Shown in pieces: positions 1 through 9,084 of a stretch of 64,000 nucleotides of DNA; position 1 is the first letter of the stretch; each line of letters opens with the position of its first letter. Made by a program: the position numbers and the translations under genes. Origin of the DNA: Posidonia oceanica. Its lineage: Eukaryota; Streptophyta; Magnoliopsida; Alismatales; Posidoniaceae. The stretch is from NCBI GenBank assembly GCA_037176725.1, contig JAZBRS010000039.1:26696001-26760000 (forward strand). The letters are read 5' to 3'. The notes under the pieces were generated by a model. It saw only the letters and a list, made by a program, of their open reading frames with translations. It had not been told where the DNA came from and made no database searches.

Positions 1-550
1 AACTGCTCGGCGGAAGGTCCGTCAACCTGACACTCTTCTCGGCTGGTCACCCCAGTCGAGTCCCCAGTTGGTTGCCCCCAGCTGGATCCTTATCTCTGCG
101 GGCTGGCACCCCAAACTGCTCGGCGGAAGGTCCGTCAACCAGACACTCTTCTTGGCTGAGTCCCCAGCTGAGTCCCCAGCTGATTGCCCTCAGCTGGATC
201 TCTGCGGGCTGGCACCCCAAACTGCTCAGCGAAAGGTCCGTCAACCTGACACTTTTCTCGGCTGGTCACCCCAGTTGAGTCCCCAGCTGATCGCCCTCAG
301 CTGGATCTCTGCGGGCTAGCACCCCAAACTGCTCGGCGAAAGGTCCGTCAACCTGACACTTTTCTCGGCTGGTCACCCCAGCTGAGTCCCCAGCTGATCG
401 CCCTCAGCTGAGTCTCTGCGGGCTAGCACCCCAAACTGCTCGGCGAAAGGTCCGTCAACCTGACACTTTTCTCGGCTGGTCACCCCAGCTGAGTCCCCAG
501 CTGATCGCCCTTAGCTGAGTCCCTTACGGGCTGCTACCCCAAACTACTCG
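1..550 (+). repeat. 3' UTR tandem array, about 107-bp unit, 5 copies
   Basis: The motif AACTGCTCGG (one copy AACTGCTCAG) recurs at 1, 114, 220, 327 and 434, giving periods of 113, 106, 107 and 107 bp. Each unit has a part like GGTCCGTCAACCTGACAC and a part like CAGCTGAGTCCCCAGCTGATC. The homologous array in E1 (44845-45520) has an 83-bp unit, so unit length changed between related elements. Confidence 0.9.
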
Positions 551-613
551 TCTGACAAGCACGACACTCTTGTCATCACTCTCTGCTTTCGATGCCATGG
601 ACGCGCTGGCCAA

Positions 614-707
614 CCCCTGGTGTCATCCCGACACCAGGGGCATCTTTTAATCGCCCCACGGTATCATTCTCTCCCCTTTCCCCTATGACGTTCCTGGCGT
701 CATAGGG
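614..707 (+). other. Two perfect hairpins in the E0 3' UTR
   Basis: An 11-bp perfect stem CCCCTGGTGTC (614-624) pairs with GACACCAGGGG (630-640) across a 5-nt loop. A 10-bp perfect stem CCCTATGACG (681-690) pairs with CGTCATAGGG (698-707) across a 7-nt loop. A smaller 6-bp stem lies just upstream, GACAAG (554-559) with CTTGTC (569-574). E1 and E2 keep equivalent stems with paired base changes. Confidence 0.8.
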
Positions 708-1316
708 ATGGTTTCTTCTCATCATTCCCTTACCCCTTCTTTGTCGGCCGATAAGTCCGATATCTTATCAATCAACATTTCTCATCATGATCTCATCCCC
801 CTCTTTAGTTTAACTTCTCATCATGATCTCATCCCCCTCTTTAGATTAATTTCTCATCATGATCTCATCCCCCTCTTTAGATTAATTTCTCATCATGATC
901 TCATCCCCCTCTTTAGGCTAATCTCTCATCATGATCGCATCCCCCTCTTTAGGCTAATCTCTCATCATGATCTCATCCCCCTCTTTAGGCTAATCTCTCA
1001 TCATGATCTCATCCCCCTCTTTAGGTTAATTTCTCATCATGATCTCATCCCCCTCTTTAGCTTAGTTTCTCATCATGATCTCATCCCCCTCCTTAGCTTA
1101 GCTTCTCATCATGATCTCATCCCCCTCTTTAGGTTAATCTCTCATCATGATCTCATCCCCCTCTTTAAGTTAATCTCTCATCATGATCTCATCCCCCTCT
1201 TTAGGTTAATCTCTCATCATGATCTCATCCCCCTCTTTAGATTAATTTCTCATCATGATCTCATCCCCCTCTTTAGCTTAATTTCTCATCATGATCTCAT
1301 CTCCTTCTTTAGCTGA
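708..1316 (+). other. Periodic open frame produced by the 36-bp array; probably not a gene
   Basis: The plus strand is open for 202 codons and would give a 12-residue peptide repeat of the form SHHDLIPLFRLI. The frame is open only because the DNA repeat is 36 bp, a multiple of three, and the unit lacks a stop in this frame. The matching array of E1 (45689-46190) has units of other lengths and does not keep this frame. I treat it as non-coding. Confidence 0.6.
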
Positions 1317-1375
1317 ATTTCTCATCATGATCTCATCCCCCTCTTTAGATCAACTTCTCATCATTATCTCATCCC
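778..1375 (+). repeat. 3' UTR tandem array, 36-bp unit, about 16 copies
   Basis: The unit is like TCTCATCATGATCTCATCCC followed by CCTCTTTAGRTTAAT. About sixteen copies follow in strict 36-bp register with few substitutions, then a shortened copy. The array is flanked on both sides by a GATAAG...CTTATC stem-loop (750-769 and near 1388-1407). Confidence 0.92.
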
Positions 1376-1439
1376 CTCTTTGCCGGCCGATAAGTCCGAT
1401 ATCTTATCATTCTCATCATGATCTTGCCCCCTCTTATCA

Positions 1440-2450
1440 ATCAATCAATCACACTCAGGCTGATATTCCTAAACTATCATCTATCAATCACTCGTGCTAG
1501 GCTGATATCCGAAACTATCTCAGGCTGATAATCCTAAACTATCTTCTGGTCGATCCATGGTCGGCCCGCAGTTGTGTTATACGGCTGACATCCAGTAACT
1601 GTCCCTTGTAATTGCACTTTTCCAGTTGATAGGTCTGTAAACTATCCACCGGTTGACAGGACCGTAAACTGTCGTTAGGCTGATACTCCTAAACTATCGC
1701 GTGCAATTACGTTATACGGCTGACATCCAATAACTGTCCCTTGCAATTGCGGTTTCCAGTTGATAGGTCTGTAAACTATCCTCCAATTGATAGGTCTGTA
1801 AACTATCCACCGGTTGACAGGACCGTAAACGGTCGTTAGGCTGATACTCCTAAACTATCACCCGCAATTGCATTATACGGCTGATATCCAGTAACTATCC
1901 CTCATCATTGCGCGTTTCCAGTTGATAGGTCTGTAAACTATCCGCCGGTTGACAGGACCGTAAACTGTCGCTCCAGTTGATAGGTCTGTAAACTATCCAC
2001 CAGTTGGTAAGACTGTAAACTACCACGCGCAATGATGTTATACGGCTGACATCCAGTAACTGTCCCTCGCAATGCCGTTTCCAGTTGATAGGACTGTAAA
2101 CTATCCTCCATTTGATAGGTCTGTAAACTATCCGCCGGTTGACAGGACCGTAAACTGTCGTTCCAGATGATAGACTGTAAACTATCCGGCATTGCGTTAT
2201 ACGGCTGATATCCAGTAACTATCCCTCATGGTTTGTGGGTTCCAGTTGATAGGTCTGTAAACTATCCTCCAGTTGATAGGTCTGTAAACTATCCACCGGT
2301 TGACAGGACCGTAAACTGTCGTTAGGCTGATACTCCTAAACTATCACCCACAACCATGTTATACGGCTGATATCCAGTAACTATCACTCACAACTGCTCC
2401 GGTTGACAGGACCGTAAACTGTCACTCCCGGTTGATAGGACCGTAAACTA
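1440..2450 (+). repeat. 3' UTR array of short hairpin-forming units
   Basis: Dozens of units of about 22-30 bp alternate between types: GATAG-gtctgtaaa-CTATC (for example 1628-1646), GACAG-gaccgtaaa-CTGTC (1655-1673), GATA-tccagtaac-TATC, GACA-tccagtaac-TGTC and GATACtcctaaaCTATC. The arms remain complementary when the sequence changes. Longer modules such as TTATACGGCTGACATCCAG recur about every 150-200 bp. The array has no continuous reading frame. Confidence 0.88.
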
Positions 2451-2990
2451 TCCGGACGATAAGCCCGTCACCTTATCATTTTTTTTTTCCTTTTCGGCGT
2501 GACCTTGTCCCAGGAAGACGAAGTCACGCACCCCCTTTCTGCGATAGGAGAGTTGGCCTCTCTCCCCTCGCGCCCTTCTTTCCTGCAAGCTTGCTCCCCA
2601 GGCAGGGACCAGCTGCACCCTGCTTTCCCTTGCTATGTCGCGCAAGTCTGGCCTCCCTGCCAGATGTTTGCGCCACATCGCACCTTTTTATCATTTTTTT
2701 TTCCTACATCATCTCTGCACTTTCTTAGCTAGCACTGCATATCACTTTAGCACCATCAGCACCACTTATAGCTGCACTAACTTCTATACTAACTCTTGCA
2801 TTGCATCTAGCAAATCACACACAGCACAGCATCCATCTGCATCGGCATCTTGCATTGCGGCAACGGGCTACGATCTTCGGTGCATCCGCCGAATAAGTAG
2901 TTCATGCCCATAGCAACCCGCTGCTCCCACCGGTAAGATGGGGTGTCTTGTCAACCCTGAGCAGCGGCCGCGCTCTGCTTGCCCTCTCTC
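2451..2990 (+). other. E0 3' UTR end, single-copy part
   Basis: No gene is seen. The segment starts with a GATAAG (2458-2463) / CTTATC (2472-2477) stem and continues with sequence closely matching E1 at 47020-47573, including GCGACAACGGGC-like and CGCCGAATAAGTAG blocks just before the polypurine tract. Conservation between two elements suggests a 3'-end processing or priming role. Confidence 0.6.
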
Positions 2991-3020
2991 AGGGAGGGGC
3001 ATCTGTTGACACCCCATCTT
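2935..3020. repeat. Inverted repeat straddling the E0 polypurine tract and LTR start
   Basis: AAGATGGGGTGTC (2935-2947) is the exact reverse complement of GACACCCCATCTT (3008-3020), which lies inside the first 17 bases of the 3' LTR. Nested inside are CCCTGAG and CTCAGGG, and TGTCAA and TTGACA. The polypurine tract lies in the right arm of this imperfect stem. E1 has the same arrangement. Confidence 0.8.
2991..3003 (+). other. Polypurine tract of E0
   Basis: AGGGAGGGGCATC directly precedes the LTR start TGTTGACACC. The E1 counterpart is AAGGAGGGGCATC. In LTR retrotransposons this site primes plus-strand DNA synthesis. Confidence 0.8.
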
Positions 3021-4889
3021 GGCAGGCTTGGACCCTTGGAGCCCTCTTGGTGATTGCTAGATCAAACCCCAACCAAATCCTAACCCTAATCCTCCTCTTT
3101 ACCCTTCAAAATCAGCCCATTTTGACCTAAACCTTTCCCCCCCTCCCAACCTCAAAACCTAACCAAAATCCATAGGAAAACCCACCACTATCCACTCAAC
3201 AAACCTACCCAAAAACCTAGGAATTTCCAAACCTAACCCATGCCCAAAAACCCTAGAAAACTTAGGTGAAACTATCCTTTTTCCACACCTTGAAACACCT
3301 CCAAAACCTCCTTAGAATCGGACCAAAACTTTAGACCCAAGACTTCAAACCCTAGACTACCCACTCAGCAATTTTCACCCCATTCCAAGACCATTAAGAC
3401 CCTCTTTCGCCCAAATCATCCTTTTCTCTCTCTGGGATTATCATTTTCTCTCTCCTCTCTCTCTCTCCTGATTATCATCTCTCTTTTCATCCCTTTCTCA
3501 TCCTTTTTTTGGTCTGGCTGTGGGCCCCCTCTGTGCTTCTATCCTTCCTCTATCTTATCCCTATTTTTACTTTATTTTTAACCCTTTTTCTGAATTTTAA
3601 AAAATCATTTTCCTCCAACCTATCTCTTTTCCTTTTATCTCCCTCTTTTTGCCATTTCTTTCTTCCTTCTCTTTTCCTTTTCTCCCTCTTGCAAAAATCC
3701 ACAAAAACCCATAAAAATCTGCAAAAGCTCAAAACATAAAACAACAAATCAGTACCCTAAGAAAAACAATTAAAAAATATATTAAACAAGCCATTAAGAA
3801 CTTAAACTCAACTAAAACAAGCTAAAAAGAAAACTAAACATGCAAACTAAAAAATGCAAAACAAATCAAAAGAAAACACTGAAAAATCAAGGAAAAAGCT
3901 AAAATAAAATCAAAACCCACCAAAGGTAAAAACCCATTAGAAGAATTAAAAAAAAACAAACCCAAAAAGAAGAATTAAAAAATCAAATACTAAAACAAGT
4001 AATTAAGGAAGGCAAAAGACCTAGCCTAATAAACATAAGAAAAACAAGTAAAAAAAAAAACTTAATTAAAAAAGAAGAGAAAAACACATCTGAAAGGCTT
4101 AAGAAACACCCTATCAAACCAGAAAAATCCAACTAAAAACTTCAAGAAAAATCAATAAATAAAAAATCAAGACATAACTTAAAAGACTTAAGAAAGAAAA
4201 ACCTTAACAAGACTACAACTTAAAAATCTAAAAAACATCCTGATTAATGGGAAACTAAATCCTAAAAAAATCCTAATTAATATCCTAAGTGTCCAACAAG
4301 GGAAATACAATTTTTAAAAATAATTTAAAAAGGGATTAACAAACATTTAAACAAGTGAAAACTAATTAAAAGCAAAACCAAAGCCCTAAAACCCTAATCA
4401 AGCCCAAAGCACATTAATCAACCCAAAATAATCATTAAAAATCTTAATTAAAATCCTAACCTACAGCAAAACTCTTCTAATATTTTTTCTTATTTTTAGT
4501 TTATTTCTACCTATTTTATTTCCCCATTCTGCCCTCACTTTCTTTCTTCTTTCTTTCTTTCTTTACTGGGCTCAATCCGGCCCGTTTCTTCTTTTTTTTT
4601 CTTTTTTTCTTTCTTTTCTTTTTCTTGGCCCACAGCAGTCCGGCCCGTTTTCTCCTTCTTCTTCCTTCTTCTTCCTCGCGCTTCCACCGGATTTCCTTCC
4701 CGCGAGCTCGCTGCTACAGATCTCCCTCCATCCATTTGAATTCGAAGCTTCCATCACTTCGTCTACAGCAGCTTGCCGCCCCTCCTTCCTCTCCGCGGCT
4801 TTTCCGGAGCTGGTCGCCCTGTCCCCTCTACTGCAGTGATCGCCGGCCGAGTTTGAATTCGCCAGCTCGCGCCCAGCTGCAGCTCTAGA

Positions 4890-4894
4890 TATAA
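4890..4894 (+). promoter_or_regulatory. Candidate TATA box of the E0 LTR
   Basis: The TATAA lies in CTAGATATAAGCC, with equivalents at 22338 and 49482 in the E1 LTRs (GGATATAAGCC). If real, the U3 region is about 1.9 kb. Solo LTR A inserted 67 bp downstream, close to where transcription would start. This is inferred from sequence only. Confidence 0.45.
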
Positions 4895-4956
4895 GCCTCC
4901 CGTCCTCCCTTCAATCCAGAAGACCAGAGAGACCAGTGCAGAGTCAGCGTGAGTAA

Positions 4957-4961
4957 CCCAC
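4957..4961 (+). repeat. Target duplication of solo LTR A, left copy
   Basis: CCCAC directly precedes TGTAGTAATCCC. The same five bases follow the other LTR end at 11510-11514. Confidence 0.92.
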
Positions 4962-5889
4962 TGTAGTAATCCCGATGTTCGGATCGTCCATGCACGATGC
5001 CAAAGCTCGCGTGCACCGATCGGAATCAGGCTCACTATAAGCGGCTATGTCCGAGAAGGAAGACCTAACTCGAAAACGTTTAAAAGGGGGAAAAAGGGAA
5101 AGAAAAGAAGAAGATAAGACAAAATCGGAGTCGCCACCAAGTCTATTAAATCGGAAGACGAGGAAAATCGGGGAAATGCGCGAATAATCGCGCAAAACCA
5201 AGCAAAAGATGCAAAGCAAAGCAATGCAAAAGAAATAAGATGCAAATGAATGCAAATGAGGTGACTCGTGCCTAGGACAAGGGCAATATGGTCATTGCGG
5301 GCCAAGAGAGAGGGTAAGGACTCCTGTTACGCGCGGGGAAGGTGTTAGGCACCCCCGACACGCCCGAGAATCGGTCTTTCTAGGCTTACGCTCGCATATG
5401 CAGGGAGATGCAGACTTTGAATGCCTAAGTGTCAATGAATGCCTGTCTAAATGCTCAAAGGTGTGCTCTAAGTGATGAAAGACGATGCAAGGAAGTAAAC
5501 GTGCAATCTAAGCGCTCAGCAACGCTGTCTGTGTTCCGAACCGGGCGAAACCTAGCTCGTTAGAGCTCCGGACAGTAAGCATCATCGCCCTACATGCAAA
5601 TGCAGGCGATAAAACAAAACGGCGAGGAAAACCATGCAATGCAATCGACATGCAAGGGAAAACGGCGTAAAACAGCGTGGGGAACGAAAGAAGTATGCAA
5701 AGAGATGCGAGAACCGGGTTGACATGCAAAATGGGGCAAGAAATGGAATAAGAATGCAAAGCCGCGCGAGAAAACAAAAGAAGGGCACAAAACTGGGCAA
5801 GAAAACACCAGGGCACGTAAAACGGGACGAGAAAACAGAAGGGCACGCAAAACGGTGCAGGAAAACAAGACCGCGCGCAAAATGAGGCA

Positions 5890-7275
5890 AGAAAACTAAA
5901 AGGCACGCAAAACGGTGCAAGACAAAGGAGCGGCGCGCAAAACGGAGCGAGAAAACATGAAAACACGCAAAACGAGGCAAAAAACTGAAAGGCACGCAAA
6001 ACGGTGCAAGACAAAGGAGTGGCGCGCAAAACGGAGCGATAAAACGTGAAAACACGCGAAACGAGACGAAAAAACTAAAGGGCACGCAAAACGGTGCAAG
6101 ACAAAGAAGCGGCGCGCAAAACGGAGCGATAAAACATGATGGCACGCAAAACGAGGCGAAGAAATCAAAAGGCACGCAAAACGGTGCAACACAAGGAAGC
6201 GGCGCGCAAAACGGAGCGATAAAACGTGAAAACACGCGAAACGAGACGAAAAAAAACTAAAGGGCACGCAAAACGGTGCAAGACAAAGAAGCGGCGCGCA
6301 AAACGGAGCGATAAAACATGATGGCACGCAAAACGAGACGAAAAAAACTAAAGGGCACGCAAAACGGTGCAAGACAAAGAAGCGGCGTGCGAAACGGAGC
6401 GGTAAAACATGATGGCACGCAAAACGGGGCGAAAAAATCAAAAGGCGCGCAAAACGGTGCAAGATAGAGAAGTGGCGCGCAAAACGGGGCGATAAAGCAT
6501 GAAAACACGCGAAACGAGACGAAAAAACTAAAGGGCACGCGAAACGGTGCAAGACAAAGAAGCGGCGCGCAGAACGGAGCGATAAAACATGATGGCACGC
6601 AAAACGGGGCGAAGAAATCAAAAGGCACGCAAAACGGTGCAAGATAGAGAAGTGGCGCGCAAAACGGGGCGATAAAACAAGAGAACGCGCAAAACGGGGT
6701 GAGAAAACCAAAAGGCACGCAAAACGGTGCAAGACAGGGAAACGGCGCGCAAAACGGAGCGATAAAACATGAAAACACGCGAAACGAGGCGAAAAAAACT
6801 AAGAGGCACGCAAAACGAGGTGAAGAAACTAAAAGGCACGCAAAACGGTGCAAGATAGAGAAGTGGCGCGCAAAACGGGGCGATAAAACATGAAAACACG
6901 CGAAACGAGACGAAAAAACTAAAGGGCACGCAAAACGGTGCAAGATAGAGAAGCGGCACGCAAAACGGAGCGAGAAAACAAGAAAACGCGCAAAACGGTG
7001 CAAGACAGGGAAACGGCGCGCAAAACGGAGCGATAAAACATGATGGCACGCAAAACGAGGCGAAGAAACTAAAAGGCACGCAAAACGGTGCAAGATAGAG
7101 AAGTGGCGCGCAAAACGGGGCGATAAAACATGAAAACACGCGAAACAAGACGAAAAAACTAAAGGCACGCAAAACGGTGCAAGATAGAGAAGCGGCGCAC
7201 AAAACGGAGCGATAAAACGCGATGGCACGCAAAACGAGGCGAAGAAACTGAAAGGCACGCAAAACGGTGCAAATG
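5890..7275 (-). repeat. 30-bp tandem repeat in 90-bp higher-order units inside solo LTR A
   Basis: On the plus strand three related 30-bp monomers alternate. They begin GGCACGCAAAACGGTGCAAG, GCGGCGCGCAAAACGGAGCG and GGCACGCAAAACGAGGCGAA, and together give 90 bp repeated about fifteen times with local variation. Because 30 is a multiple of three, long false open frames appear on the minus strand. Shorter, less regular versions occupy the same place in every other LTR here. Confidence 0.85.
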
Positions 7276-9069
7276 GCATGCAAAATGAATGCAGTGCAGA
7301 AGTTCAGGAAGATATACCTAGAGATCCGGGAGTCTGATCGGAGATCTGTTTGGTCCACGCTGGAGAGCGCTTCACTGCGGTCGCCCGGGCAGCTTACTTG
7401 AGGAGATCCGACGGTCGGATTGAAAGATATCGCGGCTCCGGAGCAGAAGGGCCAGAACAGGAGAGAAGAATGGATCTAAGTGTTCAGGAGGTCCTAGGGG
7501 TGTGCTGGAGGTCCTCCCAAGTGATGGGGAGTTAGAAGTGCTTGATGTATGCAAAGGGGAGCTTAAATGCAAGATTAAGATGGATGCGGAATGCATGCAA
7601 AGCCAGAGAAGACAAGGGAAAGCCATTTGGAAAGAACGGGGGTTTAAAAGTATTTTGAAAAAGAAAGGGGGCTAAAATGCAAATTTTCCAGAAAACTGGG
7701 GTTCTAGGGAGTCCGGGAATGCAAATGGAGGGTTTACATGCAATTTTTGCAAACATGGGAGTTAAAATGCAACTTAGGGGTAAAACAGTCTTTTCACATA
7801 ATTTTTCAAAAGATGCAAGGTTCTATGTGTGATTCTCAAATCATGCAGGGGTCAGATATGCAATTTTATATGGAAAACATGCTCTGAAAATTAAATGACA
7901 GGACCACAGTGCAATTTTTAAAAAGATCAGGGTCAAAAAATGCAATGTAATAAGCTAAATATGCATGCCAGAGTTACTGTCCATTTAAAATGGACCTAAA
8001 TGCAAATATGCGAAAACTGGGGGGCAAATGTGCAATGCAGTATGTAAAACTGGAAAATAAACCCTAAGTTCTACAGTGCGTGGGACCTGAATGCAAAAAT
8101 AGTAAAATGCAAGGACTTGGAATGCAATGCAGTATGGCAAAATGCATAAAAATAAATGAACTGATTTAAGACAGGACCTACATGCGAAAAAACGAAAACA
8201 GAGGGGCTAAAGCATAATATTTCTGAACTGAAACAAACAGTAAATGGACTGGAAAGTAAATACAGAAAAAAGCAAACAATTCATGCAATTTAATATGGTT
8301 TTAACACAGAAATGGGCAGATTAAACTGAATGAGGGACCAGCATGCAAAATAACAAAAGTTCATACCAAATATGCAATATCAGGGTAAAATAGCTAAGTT
8401 AACAGAAATTATGCTACAGTAGAAAACGCAGTCGCCGGCCACTGTAGCAGCTGCTACCAGTGGCCGACAAACGGGCAGGAGGGCGCTCCGAGGGAGGTAG
8501 CTAGGCGGGCGAGCTTCACCAGGCCCTGGCGGAGCTCGGGCGAGGGGCGGCGAGCGACGACGCTGCCTGGAGCGGAGCTGGGGAGCCGCCGGAGGTCTGA
8601 GTCTGATCGGAGGCCAGGAGGACGAACGGGGCGTCGCCGGCGCGAACTGAAGGCTAGGTTGCATCCCAGAGGGCAGTGCGGAGCCAGGACGACCAGCGGG
8701 AGGTCGTTCTGCAGCTCGGCGCGACGGGACGAGCATCGAGCTCGTCGGGGAAGAAGGTCAGCGGCGGTGCTGACCCCGCGAACGCGACTGCAGAACCCCT
8801 TCTCGAGGGGTGGAAAAGCAAGAGGAGAGGAAGAGGAGGCTGAAGGAGTAGGCCCTTACCAGTTTCCGCGTCTGGGACGTTCTCCCGACGCGGGTGGTTC
8901 CAGAAGCCGCCGGTGAAGTTCGTCCGGTGAGGGGGAGCACTGTCTGCTGCACGCGAGGGCTGGAATCGCCTCGAGGCGGCTCTCCGAAGCTTCCTGGATG
9001 GCTGGACGCAAGCTTCAAAGATCGGAGGAAGATTTGGCAAAAATGGGTGCGCTGCCGGTCGCCTGAGGT

Positions 9070-9084
9070 GGGGGGGGGGGGGGG
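9070..9084. repeat. Run of 15 G
   Basis: An uninterrupted G run lies in the GC-rich part of solo LTR A. It is absent from the matching place in the other LTRs and is probably a slippage product. Confidence 0.7.

Noticed and set aside
614..650. Hairpin followed by CATCTTTT, resembling a bacterial terminator
   Set aside because: The context is eukaryotic and the hairpin belongs to a retrotransposon 3' UTR family.
778..1375. Regular direct repeats that look like a CRISPR array
   Set aside because: The copies are contiguous 36-bp units without unique spacers, there are no cas genes and the setting is a plant retrotransposon.
5508..7358. Several long minus-strand open frames (173 to 340 codons) rich in F, R, C, A and H
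   Set aside because: They are frames through the 30-bp LTR repeat, open because the unit is a multiple of three. The repeat differs in length in every LTR and the peptides match no family.
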